From the NCBI GenBank assembly GCA_039942715.1, contig JBDVBY010000006.1, forward strand, positions 930,001 to 994,000: a DNA stretch of 64,000 nt, read 5' to 3'. This document shows, piece after piece, positions 25,880-34,518 of this stretch; positions within the stretch are counted from its first letter, which is position 1; each line of letters opens with the position of its first letter. The notes under the pieces are model-generated. The model saw nothing but the letters and a program-made list of their open reading frames with translations. It was not told the DNA's origin and did no database searches. Source of the stretch: JABDJX01 sp039942715 (GTDB lineage: Bacteria > Pseudomonadota > Alphaproteobacteria > Rhodobacterales > Rhodobacteraceae). The position numbers and the translations under genes are program-made.

Positions 25880-26943
25880 TAGGCAGCTCGCTTTCCGTCA
25901 GGAGCGAAGTAAAACGCATTGCTTGGGTTCATAAAGAACTGGTGATCTTCACCTACGTTGTAGGGGTGGACGCCGTGCGCCAGTGACACCCAGCCATCGT
26001 CGCCCATTTGGAAATGCGCACTGGATTCTGAGCCTGACAATTCGGTGACCAAAACCGTTCCGCGCAAGGTGACATCATTTGACGTTGCAGCGATCGGGGT
26101 CACATGATGCGGGCGGATCGCGACCGTGTAGCTACCATCCGGCAAATCGGCAGCGGCCCCTTCAATGGACCAAGACACGCCTGTTTCAAGTGTGGCTTGC
26201 ACGCCGGCTTTGGTGATACGAGCAGCATTGATCGGCGGATCTGAGAAAACACGCGCTGCGGTGAGGTTTTCAGGCGTGCGGTAAATGTCAGCAGTTGTGC
26301 CATACTGTGTGACAGCGCCGTCGTCCATCAGAGCGGTTTTTCCACCAAGTAAGAGCGCTTCTTCTGGCTCGGATGTCGCGTAAACAACGACTGCGCCACG
26401 GCCCGCAAACAACTCTGGCAGCTGCTCGCGCAGTTCTTCGCGCAATTTGTAATCAAGGTTGGCCAGCGGTTCGTCCAGAAACACTGCACGGCTTTCTTTT
26501 GCGATGGCACGCGCCAAGGCGCAGCGTTGTTGTTGCCCGCCTGACAGTTCTTGTGGGCGGCGTTTCAGCATGGGACCAAGCTGGAGAATATCAGCCGCCT
26601 CTTGAACACGCCCTTCAAGTTCGGATTTGGCCATGCCTGCAACCCGAAGCGGGGAGGCGATGTTATCAAACACGCTCATATGCGGGTAATTAACGAAAAA
26701 CTGGTGGACGAGACTGATGTTGCGTTTCTGTGTCGACAGCTTTGACACCTCTTGCCCGTCCATAAAAATCTGACCCGATGCAAGCGGATCAAGACCTGCC
26801 ATCAACTTGATCAGCGATGTCTTACCCGACCCGGTTTGACCCAGCAGCACATTGAAATGCCCAGTTTCTAAAACCAGCGATGTTGGTTTGATGTGGGTGA
26901 TGCCGCGCACGACCTTGCTGGCGTCTTTTAACTCGACAGTCAT
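25879..26943 (-). CDS. glpS: Glycerol ABC transporter ATP-binding protein (GlpS-type)
   Basis: 354 residues. Walker A GQTGSGKTS (about 35-43), canonical signature LSGGQQQRCALARA, Walker B VFLDEPLANLDY, and a TOBE-like C-terminal domain. The switch region reads YATSEPEEALLL, with Ser where His is usual (ATSEPEE against VTHDQ). This partner has a good signature but no switch His, while the other has the His but a poor signature, so one composite ATP site is probably fully catalytic. Confidence 0.86.
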   Translation of the reverse strand: MTVELKDASKVVRGITHIKPTSLVLETGHFNVLLGQTGSGKTSLIKLMAGLDPLASGQIFMDGQEVSKLSTQKRNISLVHQFFVNYPHMSVFDNIASPLRVAGMAKSELEGRVQEAADILQLGPMLKRRPQELSGGQQQRCALARAIAKESRAVFLDEPLANLDYKLREELREQLPELFAGRGAVVVYATSEPEEALLLGGKTALMDDGAVTQYGTTADIYRTPENLTAARVFSDPPINAARITKAGVQATLETGVSWSIEGAAADLPDGSYTVAIRPHHVTPIAATSNDVTLRGTVLVTELSGSESSAHFQMGDDGWVSLAHGVHPYNVGEDHQFFMNPSNAFYFAPDGKRAA

Positions 26944-27002
26944 CTTATCCTTGCCCCGGTTGGTTATGACCGAAGCTCAGGAAGAAAGCCTCGGTCATGT
27001 GT

Positions 27003-27033
27003 ATTGGCCCCTCAAAAAACACGAGGGGCCAAT
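27003..27033 (-). terminator. Intercistronic hairpin after the binding-protein gene
   Basis: Perfect 11-bp stem ATTGGCCCCTC/GAGGGGCCAAT with a 9-nt loop, just downstream of the substrate-binding-protein gene and before the ATPase genes. Without a clear T-run it more likely stabilises the 5' mRNA or attenuates, raising binding-protein output over the membrane subunits. Confidence 0.6.
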
Positions 27034-27039
27034 GGGAGG

Positions 27040-28773
27040 TTACTGGTTCCAGCGCGCGACCAGATCGTCATAGTTGACGGTCTCGCCTTGCGGCTTTTCG
27101 TTTTCCAGTTTCGCTTTAGCGCCACCTTTGCCGAGCCATTCCGAGGCGTCTTTTTCCTCGTTCAGACGGGGACCACAGCCACCATAGACGCCAGCGGCTT
27201 CGTCAGCTGCCTGCATCCGGGCCATCGTGATGTCCATCTCACCGGCAAGACGATCCATCGCCTCTTGTGGTGTGAATGCACCCGAGTTGACGTCACCAAT
27301 TTGCTGCCACCAGATTTGGGCCAGCTTTGGATAGTCAGGTACGTTGATGCCCGTTGGCGACCATGCGACGCGATCAGGTGAGCGATAGAACTCAACCAGA
27401 CCACCAAGCTTTGGAGCACGCTCAGTGAAGCTTTCGTGGTTAACCGAGCTGTCACGGATGAACGTCAGACCAACGTGCGATTTCTTCACATCAACGGTCT
27501 TTGAGGTCACGAACTGTGCATAAAGCCACGCAGCTTGTGCCCGGTCAGACGGTGTTGATTTTAGGAACGTCCACGAACCCACATCCTGATAGCCGACCTT
27601 CTGGCCTTCTTCCCAGTATGGACCGTGTGGAGACGGTGCCATGCGCCACAGTGGGTTGCCATCGGCGTCCACGGTGTTGTTGCCCTCTGACTGCGGCTTC
27701 ACCATGTCGGCGGTGAAGGCTGTGTACCAGAAGATTTGCTGAGCCACGTTGCCCTGAGACAGCGCTGGCAGCGACTGGTAAAAGTCAAACGACGCCGCAC
27801 CAGGAGGCGCATAGGCGCGCAGCCACTCGTCCCACTTGCGGATCGCATAAACAGCCGCCGGGCCGTTTGCAGCACCACCGCGAGACACAGAAGCGCCAGA
27901 TGGGTTACAAGAGCCGGCTTCCATGCGGATGCCCCACTCATCAATTGGCACGCCGTTCGGCTCACCAACAGAACCTGCACCAGCCATCGAGAGCCAAGCA
28001 TCGGTCATGCGCCAGCCAAGGTCAGGCGCGCGCTTACCATAGTCCATGTGACCATAGATACGCGTGCCGTCGATTTCCTGAACGTCATTGCTGAAGAATT
28101 CAGCGATGTCCTCGTAGGCTGACCAGTTGACTGGAACGCCAAGGTCATAGCCGTACTTTTCTTTGAACGCCGCCTTGTTGGCTTCGTCATCGAACCAATC
28201 TTTGCGGAACCAATAGAGGTTCGCAAACTGCTGGTCAGGAAGCTGATAAAGGTTGCCATCAGGACCAGTGGTGAACTGGATGCCCATGAAGTCTTCCAGA
28301 TCAAGCGTTGGCGATGTTGTGGCCGCCCAGTCACCTGCCATTTGTTCGGTCAGGTTATAAGCCAACTGCAAACGCGAATGCGTGCCGATCAGATCGGAAT
28401 CATTCACATAGCCATCATAAAGGTTCCGCTGTGTCTGCATCTGTGTTTGCACAGCCTGCACAACTTCGCCCTCACCCAAAATCTGGTGGTTAACCTTGAT
28501 CCCGGTGATTTCCTCGAACGCCTTCGTCAACACTTCGGATTCATATCCGTGCGTTGGAATGCCTTCTGACAGAACGTTGATTTCCATGCCGTCAAACGGT
28601 TCGGCGGCTTGGATGAACCAATTCATCTCAGACATCTGCTCGTCTTTGCTAAGCGTGGATGGCTGGAATTCCTGGTCTATCCATTTCTGGGCTGCGGCCT
28701 CATCGGCAAAAGCAGTCCCGGACCCCGCGATGACGGCAACAGCCGCAGTCGCGGAGAGCAGATACTTGCGCAT
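27040..28773 (-). CDS. glpV: Glycerol ABC transporter substrate-binding protein (GlpV-type)
   Basis: 577 residues. The signal peptide MRKYLLSATAAVAVIAGSGTAFA is cleaved near residue 23. It is a large family-1-type binding protein (usual sugar binders are about 420), characteristic of this glycerol system. Conserved stretches include INVLSEGIPTHGYESEV and WFRKDWFDDEANKAAFK. The ATG at 28773 has GGAGGAG upstream. It is the first gene of a six-gene operon (binding protein, two ATPases, two permeases, DUF2160). Confidence 0.88.
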   Translation of the reverse strand: MRKYLLSATAAVAVIAGSGTAFADEAAAQKWIDQEFQPSTLSKDEQMSEMNWFIQAAEPFDGMEINVLSEGIPTHGYESEVLTKAFEEITGIKVNHQILGEGEVVQAVQTQMQTQRNLYDGYVNDSDLIGTHSRLQLAYNLTEQMAGDWAATTSPTLDLEDFMGIQFTTGPDGNLYQLPDQQFANLYWFRKDWFDDEANKAAFKEKYGYDLGVPVNWSAYEDIAEFFSNDVQEIDGTRIYGHMDYGKRAPDLGWRMTDAWLSMAGAGSVGEPNGVPIDEWGIRMEAGSCNPSGASVSRGGAANGPAAVYAIRKWDEWLRAYAPPGAASFDFYQSLPALSQGNVAQQIFWYTAFTADMVKPQSEGNNTVDADGNPLWRMAPSPHGPYWEEGQKVGYQDVGSWTFLKSTPSDRAQAAWLYAQFVTSKTVDVKKSHVGLTFIRDSSVNHESFTERAPKLGGLVEFYRSPDRVAWSPTGINVPDYPKLAQIWWQQIGDVNSGAFTPQEAMDRLAGEMDITMARMQAADEAAGVYGGCGPRLNEEKDASEWLGKGGAKAKLENEKPQGETVNYDDLVARWNQ

Positions 28774-28851
28774 CTTGTCTCCTCCCAAAGTTTTATGTGA
28801 GCCAGTTTCCCGGCTGCCTAAAACGTAGGCGCAGGATCACGAAACTGTCAA

Positions 28852-28911
28852 CTAAAAGATTAGTAGAAAGCCATTCTCCCAACTAAACTATTGAGTTTGA
28901 ATAGCTTTTAG
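28852..28911 (-). promoter_or_regulatory. Repeated CTAAA/TTAG inverted-repeat boxes upstream of the glycerol operon
   Basis: CTAAAAGATTAG at 28852-28863, and CTATT-N7-AATAG at 28888-28904 flanked by CTAAA and TTTAG, lie 80-140 bp upstream of the first glycerol-transport gene in an AT-rich stretch. They could be repressor sites, for example for a GlpR-like DeoR regulator. Inference from symmetry only. Confidence 0.3.
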
Positions 28912-29004
28912 ATTGCTTGAGAGTTTGTCCAAAGCCGATAAGTATTAAATATTTGCCGAACCTAGGGCTGCAGACGCGAAAAAAGCCAAAAAACGGAAGC
29001 TCTT

Positions 29005-29466
29005 TCAGGTGTCGTACACAGGCTTTTCTTCGCGTGGTTTGGCGAAGTAATGCGTGACCCAAGCTGCAAACAACGCGCCAACGACGCCCGGCAATACAAC
29101 TTCGTTCACCGCCGCCAACCTAGCGTAGTCGAAGAACAACTGCGCCATGTCTTGGAGCGCTTCGATCGGGCCATCATACCGCAGGCGCACCGAGTTCTTC
29201 AGCATCTCGTTTCCAGCCCAGACAAGCAGGCACCAAAACGTGGTCGCAAACAAGGTTGTCAGACCATACCCGAACGTCTGGCGATAATTGTTGCCAGCGC
29301 CCTTGCCCATGATACGCCAACCCATGATCGCCCCGATAAAGGCATTCAATGGCGAGAACCAACCAAGTTGCGTTCCCTCAGGAAGCAAAGGTTTAATCAG
29401 ATCGCTGATGAAAAAGGCCAGCGCAGCAAACGCCAGAGCCCCAATAAGTTTTGCGCCGGTTGGCAT
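29005..29466 (-). CDS. trgA: TrgA family membrane protein
   Basis: 153 residues with four or five hydrophobic helices and an opening MPTGAKLIGALAFAALAFFI, the pattern of TrgA proteins of Rhodobacterales. TrgA was named from a tellurite-resistance locus of Rhodobacter sphaeroides; its biochemical role is unclear. It lies 4 bp downstream of the methyltransferase gene and is probably cotranscribed. The usual trgB and cysK partners are not here. Confidence 0.85.
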   Translation of the reverse strand: MPTGAKLIGALAFAALAFFISDLIKPLLPEGTQLGWFSPLNAFIGAIMGWRIMGKGAGNNYRQTFGYGLTTLFATTFWCLLVWAGNEMLKNSVRLRYDGPIEALQDMAQLFFDYARLAAVNEVVLPGVVGALFAAWVTHYFAKPREEKPVYDT

Positions 29467-29470
29467 GGTT

Positions 29471-30682
29471 TTATCCCGGTTTTGTGACCGTAATCTGTGT
29501 CACATCAATAGATCCAGCATGAAAGCCAGCCGCGCAAGAAGTTAGGTAAAAATTCCACATTCTTCTGAAGCGTTTGTCGAATCCAAGCAACGATACCTCC
29601 TCCCAGCGCGCATTGAACACGTTATACCAACGCCGCAGCGTCTGGCTGTAGCTTTCGCCAAACTCGATAGAATCAGCAACATTAAGCCCTGCCTTTTCAA
29701 CCTCTTGGCGCAAAACGCTGGGAGAGGGCAGCATACCACCAGGGAAGATGTACTTCTGCACAAAGTCCACATTTTTGCGATATTCCTCAAAACGGTGATC
29801 TTCGACCGTGATGATCTGTAAAGTCGCATTTTTGCCTGGTTTTAGCCTGTTTTTGAGGGTTTTGAAGTACACCGGCCAGTATTTTTCACCCACAGCTTCG
29901 AACATCTCGATCGATGCGATTCCGTCGTAAAGACCGGTTTCGTCGCGATAATCCTGCAGTTTTATCTCGACTTTGTCGGCGACCCCTGCCCGTTCCATCC
30001 GATCGACCGCGTAATCAAATTGCTCTTTGCTGATCGTCAGACCTGTTACTTTCAGCCCGCGTTCTTTAGCGGCGTATTCAGCGAAACCACCCCAGCCGCA
30101 GCCGATTTCAAGGACGTGGTCTCCGGGTTTTGCACCCATCTGATCAACCATCGATTTGTACTTAAGTGTCTGAGCTTTCTCGAGACTTTCCTGCCCAGTC
30201 TCGAAAAGAGCCGAGGAATAAGTCATCGTATCGTCAAGCCACAGGCCATAGAATTCGTTGCCAAGATCATAGTGATACGAGATGTTCTTTTTCGCCTGAT
30301 CGCGGGTGTTACGGTTCATCCAGTGGCGCATGCGCTCAAACAGGCGCACAATTTGCATGCCGCCAAAGCTGAAATAAACGTCGTCATTGTCGGCGTGAAC
30401 CAGATCCATGAAGGCCTGAAGGTCGGGGGTAGACCAGCCGCCTTCTAGGTAAGCCTCTGAAAACCCTAGATCTCCTTCGCGGATCAGGCGCGCAAAAACA
30501 TCGACGTCGTGAATCTCGATTTCGGCGACGGGTCCGGGGTTTGGGGCATCGACGCGAAATACACGACCGTCGGGCAAACGGAAGTCCATTCGGCCGTTCT
30601 TGAGTTTCTCTGCCAAGCCATAAGCGGCTGAAAAATAACGCGGAAGGTCGCTTTGGCCCTCTAACGATGTAATCGGTTGCAT
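29471..30682 (-). CDS. cfa: Cyclopropane-fatty-acyl-phospholipid synthase family methyltransferase
   Basis: 403 residues from the ATG at 30682 (GAGGGG site upstream). A variable N-terminal domain precedes the SAM methyltransferase core VLEIGCGWGGFAEYA. The family blocks YHYDLGNEFYGLWLDDTMTYS and FVQKYIFPGGMLPSPSVL are complete. Cfa methylenates unsaturated acyl chains in membrane phospholipids; roseobacter paralogues may modify other lipids, so the product is not certain. Confidence 0.87.
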   Translation of the reverse strand: MQPITSLEGQSDLPRYFSAAYGLAEKLKNGRMDFRLPDGRVFRVDAPNPGPVAEIEIHDVDVFARLIREGDLGFSEAYLEGGWSTPDLQAFMDLVHADNDDVYFSFGGMQIVRLFERMRHWMNRNTRDQAKKNISYHYDLGNEFYGLWLDDTMTYSSALFETGQESLEKAQTLKYKSMVDQMGAKPGDHVLEIGCGWGGFAEYAAKERGLKVTGLTISKEQFDYAVDRMERAGVADKVEIKLQDYRDETGLYDGIASIEMFEAVGEKYWPVYFKTLKNRLKPGKNATLQIITVEDHRFEEYRKNVDFVQKYIFPGGMLPSPSVLRQEVEKAGLNVADSIEFGESYSQTLRRWYNVFNARWEEVSLLGFDKRFRRMWNFYLTSCAAGFHAGSIDVTQITVTKPG

Positions 30683-30797
30683 CTCGCCCCTCAACAAAAC
30701 TGCGATTGAACCTAGCGGACGTGTGCGGTTCATCAACCTTTTCTTAAGCTTACCTTACGTTTGGGCAATTTGGCACTGTATTTTAGGGTAGGTCTGG

Positions 30798-30841
30798 CGT
30801 CGGTGCGACGTCGGTATCACGTCGGTATTACGTAGGTGCGA
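30798..30841. repeat. Four tandem 11-bp repeats upstream of cfa
   Basis: Exact 11-bp period: CGTCGGTGCGA, CGTCGGTATCA, CGTCGGTATTA, CGTAGGTGCGA. The first and fourth differ by one base. The array lies between the nnrDE stop and the cfa start, about 115 bp upstream of the cfa ATG. One helical turn per unit would put any bound proteins on one face of the DNA. Confidence 0.8.
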
Positions 30842-30870
30842 CCGTACGGTGGGGGCGCTTTAACCTTTGT

Positions 30871-32499
30871 TTACAATTCCAGCGCGCGGAAGACTTTTGG
30901 CAGCTCTTCGGGCAGATCTTCGGCGATCAGACCAGGGCCAAAGGACAGCGCGCATTCCGTGTGCAGCCATGCGCCGGTTTCAGCGGCCTGCATCGGAGCG
31001 AACCCGCGCGCGAGCAATCCGGTGATGAAGCCAGCAAGCACGTCGCCGCTGCCAGCGGTGGCAAGCCATGGGGCGGCGCGTTCGTAGGCCGAAGAGTTGA
31101 TCGCGCAGCGCCCGGTTTGATCGGCGATGACCGTGTCGGGACCTTTGAACAGGATCGTGCAGCCCGCGCGCGCGGCGGCCTCTCGGGTGGCATCGACCTT
31201 GGAATAGGCAGGGCCGGTAGTGGCGGGCGCGTTCAGCTTTTCGGCGATGTCGGGGAACAGGCGTTTGAATTCGCCGGCGTGGGGGGTGAGGACGACGTCT
31301 TGGTGGAGGGCGTCGAACAGCACAGCTGGGTTGCGTTCAAAGCGGCTTAGCGCGTCGGCGTCTAGCACCGTGGCGCGTTTGGCTTCTAGGGCAGTCAGCA
31401 CCATCACTTGGGTGTCCGCGCCCATGCCCATGCCGGGGCCGAGGCAGAGCGCGTTGAGGCGGTCGTCTTGGAGTTTTTCGTTCAGGCCGGGGGCACCGTC
31501 GAGCGGGGCGCACATGATGGCGGTGGAGTGCGCGGCGATTTCCCAAAGGGCTTGTTGCGGGCAACCAAGGGTGACGAGGCCTGCGCCGATGCGGAGCGCA
31601 CCGCGTGCAGCGAGACGCGCTGCGCCGGTTTTGCCGGGACCGCCGGTGAGGATGAGGGCGTGGCCGTGGGTGTATTTGTGGTTTCCAGCTTTCAGGACTT
31701 CTAGCGAAGGCCGATCAACCAAAGACACGGTCTTGCCCGGCACCGCCGGGCAGCCCCCGACCGCCCCCATGGGCGGGGGCTTCACCCCCACCCGCGGCCG
31801 GGGGCTGCCCTCCAGTCCGATGTCCTTCACAATGATCTTGCCTGACCAAATAACTCCTCCCGCTGGAGGGCCATCTGGCGACAGGAAATGTCCGACTTTT
31901 GCTCGGTGAAAAGACACTGAAAGATCAGTCGGCAATGCGCCTTCGAGGTTACGACCAGAATCGCTGCAAAGGCCGCTAGCTGTATCTATGGCGATGTATT
32001 TTGGGCGATCTGCAGGGGGCTGGCTAAAAACCCGAGGCATAAAGGCATGCCACATCCGCTCCATATCATCAGGCATTTGGCGCGTCAGCCCAGTGCCAAA
32101 GAGCGCGTCCACAACAAGCTCGTGCTCGGACTCGTCCAGCCGATCCTCAATTGCATCATCGTCCCAGCTTTGGACTTCCCCCATCGCCCGCCACCGCTCA
32201 TAATTCACCTTCGCATCAGGCGGCAGCTTGTCGGCATCCCCATACAGAAACACCTCCACCTCCCAGCCCCACTCCTTCAACAGGCGCGCCACGACAAACC
32301 CGTCGCCGCCGTTGTTGCCGGGGCCGCAGAGCACCACTGCGCGGTGCGACGTCTTTTTCAGCTCTGGCCATTCCTCGAAGATCGCCTCGACCACGCCCTG
32401 CCCGGCGCGTTCCATCAGCTTTAGGCCAGTCACGTCTCCGCTTTCTATCGCGGCCTGTTCAATTGCGCGCATCTGGGCGGCTGTTAGAAGCTCTGTCAT
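30871..32499 (-). CDS. nnrD: Bifunctional NAD(P)H-hydrate epimerase/dehydratase
   Basis: 542 residues in two parts. The N-terminal YjeF_N epimerase (about 1-210) has VVLCGPGNNGGDGFVVARLL. The C-terminal ribokinase-fold dehydratase (about 260-540) has ALCLGPGMGMGADTQ and GSGDVLAGFITGLLARG. Together they repair hydrated NADH and NADPH. The linker at about residues 230-252 (GSPRPRVGVKPPPMGAVGGC) is encoded by a perfect GC-rich inverted repeat at 31748-31810 and looks like an in-frame insertion. The stretch around 31200-31800 is clearly G/C-rich compared with the neighbours. Confidence 0.92.
   Translation of the reverse strand: MTELLTAAQMRAIEQAAIESGDVTGLKLMERAGQGVVEAIFEEWPELKKTSHRAVVLCGPGNNGGDGFVVARLLKEWGWEVEVFLYGDADKLPPDAKVNYERWRAMGEVQSWDDDAIEDRLDESEHELVVDALFGTGLTRQMPDDMERMWHAFMPRVFSQPPADRPKYIAIDTASGLCSDSGRNLEGALPTDLSVSFHRAKVGHFLSPDGPPAGGVIWSGKIIVKDIGLEGSPRPRVGVKPPPMGAVGGCPAVPGKTVSLVDRPSLEVLKAGNHKYTHGHALILTGGPGKTGAARLAARGALRIGAGLVTLGCPQQALWEIAAHSTAIMCAPLDGAPGLNEKLQDDRLNALCLGPGMGMGADTQVMVLTALEAKRATVLDADALSRFERNPAVLFDALHQDVVLTPHAGEFKRLFPDIAEKLNAPATTGPAYSKVDATREAAARAGCTILFKGPDTVIADQTGRCAINSSAYERAAPWLATAGSGDVLAGFITGLLARGFAPMQAAETGAWLHTECALSFGPGLIAEDLPEELPKVFRALEL
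31748..31810 (-). repeat. Palindromic element inside the nnrDE coding sequence
   Basis: Perfect 12-bp inverted repeat GGGCAGCCCCCG (31748-31759) and CGGGGGCTGCCC (31799-31810). Inner hairpins are GCCCCC-ATGGGC-GGGGGC and GGGGG-CTTCA-CCCCC. The repeat keeps the reading frame and falls in the interdomain linker. The inner CTTCACCCC resembles the loops of the intergenic palindromic elements. Confidence 0.75.
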
Positions 32500-32592
32500 G
32501 AGCGCGTTATTAGCATCATTTGTTACGATTTCGTCGATGTTTGGTTGCGGCGCTGCTTGCGCGATTCATTTTTGCCTATTTTCGCGCCCTAT

Positions 32593-32609
32593 TGCCTAAT
32601 TTTTAGGCA
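32593..32609. promoter_or_regulatory. Palindrome TGCCTAA-TTT-TTAGGCA upstream of glnB
   Basis: Perfect 7-bp inverted repeat about 110 bp before the glnB ATG, within the 219-bp gap divergent from nnrDE. It resembles the repeat at 12009-12030 (GCCTA and TAGGC arms with an AATTTTT-type centre). A shared regulator is possible but unidentified. Confidence 0.4.
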
Positions 32610-32718
32610 TCTAGCAAATGGCTATGCGAACATCCTCCGCCCAAACCCGGTTCCGATTGAAGGCGCTGTGTCTGTCGTGGTCAGTCGCGGGAAGCAGAAG
32701 CGTAAGGGAGTCGACCAC

Positions 32719-33057
32719 ATGAAGAAGATTGAAGCGATCATCAAACCCTTCAAACTCGATGAGGTGAAGGAAGCGCTGCAAGAAATCGGCGTGCAAGGTC
32801 TGAGCGTTTTGGAGGTCAAAGGATTTGGCCGTCAAAAAGGGCACACAGAACTGTATCGCGGTGCTGAATATGTTGTGGATTTTCTACCCAAGGTGAAGAT
32901 CGAGGTGGTTTTGCCATCTGATCAGGTGGATGCCGCGATTGAAGCGATTATCTCCGCTGCAAAAACCGACAAAATTGGCGATGGCAAGATTTTTGTCAGC
33001 GACGTCAGCCAAGCCATCCGCATCCGTACCGGCGAGTCCGGTACAGACGCGCTTTAA
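32719..33057 (+). CDS. glnB: Nitrogen regulatory protein PII (GlnB)
   Basis: 112 residues starting MKKIEAIIKPFKLDEVKEAL, with the T-loop RQKGHTELYRGAEY carrying Y51, the uridylylation site, and the C-terminal signature around KIGDGKIFVSDVSQAIRIRTGE. PII senses 2-oxoglutarate, ATP/ADP and, through uridylylation by GlnD, glutamine, and controls GlnE and NtrB. The ATG at 32719 has GGGAG 7 bp upstream. It precedes glnA by 33 bp, the typical alphaproteobacterial glnBA operon. Confidence 0.97.
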   Translation: MKKIEAIIKPFKLDEVKEALQEIGVQGLSVLEVKGFGRQKGHTELYRGAEYVVDFLPKVKIEVVLPSDQVDAAIEAIISAAKTDKIGDGKIFVSDVSQAIRIRTGESGTDAL

Positions 33058-33090
33058 GTTACACGAAATAGGAACGAGAGGGGACTACCC

Positions 33091-34497
33091 ATGAGCAACG
33101 CAGACATGTTGAAGACCATCAAGGACGAGGATGTTGAATACGTCGACATCCGCTTTACCGATCCGCGCGGCAAGTTGCAGCACGTGACAGTGATGGCCGA
33201 TCAGGTGGACGAAGATTTCCTTGAAGAAGGCTTTATGTTCGATGGGTCCTCCATCGCTGGTTGGAAGTCGATCGACGAATCCGACATGAAACTGATGCCT
33301 GACGCAGATAGCGCCTACTTGGACCCGTTTTTTGCGGAGAAGACCATGGCCGTGCATTGCTCCGTCGTGGAGCCAGACACGGGCGAAGCTTATGACCGCG
33401 ACCCGCGCGGCACGGCTGAAAAGGCTGAGGCTTATTTGAAGTCATCCGGTATCGGCGATGTGGCGTATATGGGCCCCGAGGCTGAATTCTTCCTGTTTGA
33501 CGACGTGAAGTATTCGGTCGAGATGAACAAAGTGTCCTACGAAGTCGATGCGATTGACGCGTCGTGGAACACCGACACCGATTACGAGATGGGCAACATG
33601 GGTCATCGTCCTGGCGTTAAGGGCGGTTATTTCCCTGTGCCGCCGATTGACGATGCACAAGACATCCGCTCTGAAATGCTCTCCACAATGAAACGCATGG
33701 GCATGAAGGTTGATAAGCACCACCACGAGGTTGCGTCTTGTCAGCACGAGCTTGGCTTGATCTTTGGATCGGTTACCGAGCAGGCCGACCACCTTCAGAA
33801 GTATAAGTACGTGATCCATCAAGTTGCGCACGCTTACGGCAAATCGGCGACATTTATGCCAAAGCCAGTTGCGGGCGATAACGGTACAGGCATGCACGTG
33901 AACATGTCGATCTGGAAAGATGGCAAGCCTCTGTTTGCAGGTGACAAATATGCTGACCTGTCACAAGAAGCTCTGTGGTACATTGGTGGTATCCTGAAGC
34001 ACGCCAAGGCGCTGAACGCGTTTACCAACCCATCAACCAACAGCTACAAGCGCCTGATCCCAGGCTTTGAAGCCCCTGTTCTGCGCGCATATTCGGCCCG
34101 CAACCGGTCGGGTTGCGTGCGCATTCCATGGGCTGAAAGCCCGAAGGCGAAGCGTGTTGAGGCGCGTTTCCCTGATCCGGCAGCAAACCCATACCTGTGC
34201 TTTGCAGCGCTGCTTATGGCTGGCCTTGACGGCATCAAGAACAAGATCGATCCCGGCGAAGCGATGGACAAAGATCTTTACGATCTGCCACCAGAAGAGC
34301 TGGCTGGCATCCCAACGGTTTGTGCATCCCTGCGCGAAGCAATGGATGAGCTTGAAAAGGACATGGATTTCCTTCTGGCCGGTGACGTGTTCACCAAAAG
34401 CCAGATTGAAGGGTACATGGAGCTTAAGTGGGAAGAGATTTACGCCTACGAGCACACACCACACCCAATGGAATTCAAGCTGTACTACAGCTGCTAA
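33091..34497 (+). CDS. glnA: Glutamine synthetase type I
   Basis: 468 residues, GSI-beta length. Typical blocks are MFDGSSIAGWKSI near residue 50, GPEAEFFLFDDV (Glu metal ligands), HHEVASCQHELGLIF, GTGMHVNMSIW and the adenylylation site Y397 in KDLYDLPPEE. It makes glutamine from glutamate, ammonia and ATP. The Tyr implies GlnE control, with PII encoded just upstream. It is distinct from the GS-like ligase at 40579. Confidence 0.97.
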   Translation: MSNADMLKTIKDEDVEYVDIRFTDPRGKLQHVTVMADQVDEDFLEEGFMFDGSSIAGWKSIDESDMKLMPDADSAYLDPFFAEKTMAVHCSVVEPDTGEAYDRDPRGTAEKAEAYLKSSGIGDVAYMGPEAEFFLFDDVKYSVEMNKVSYEVDAIDASWNTDTDYEMGNMGHRPGVKGGYFPVPPIDDAQDIRSEMLSTMKRMGMKVDKHHHEVASCQHELGLIFGSVTEQADHLQKYKYVIHQVAHAYGKSATFMPKPVAGDNGTGMHVNMSIWKDGKPLFAGDKYADLSQEALWYIGGILKHAKALNAFTNPSTNSYKRLIPGFEAPVLRAYSARNRSGCVRIPWAESPKAKRVEARFPDPAANPYLCFAALLMAGLDGIKNKIDPGEAMDKDLYDLPPEELAGIPTVCASLREAMDELEKDMDFLLAGDVFTKSQIEGYMELKWEEIYAYEHTPHPMEFKLYYSC

Positions 34498-34518
34498 TTG
34501 GCAGGTTCATAGAACTGG

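Noticed and set aside
23030..28773. sn-glycerol-3-phosphate (Ugp) or sugar transporter
   Set aside because: Two ATPase genes, a 577-residue binding protein and a DUF2160 gene mark the glycerol ABC type; Ugp has one ATPase and a shorter binding protein.
30871..32499. Numerous overlapping plus-strand open frames across this GC-rich gene
   Set aside because: They are frame shadows of a high-GC coding region; only the minus-strand frame has recognisable conserved domains.
32542..32558. Weak sigma-54 promoter-like TGG...GC spacing upstream of glnB
   Set aside because: The GG and GC spacing fits, but most of the TGGCAC and TTGC bases do not match, so it is not called.
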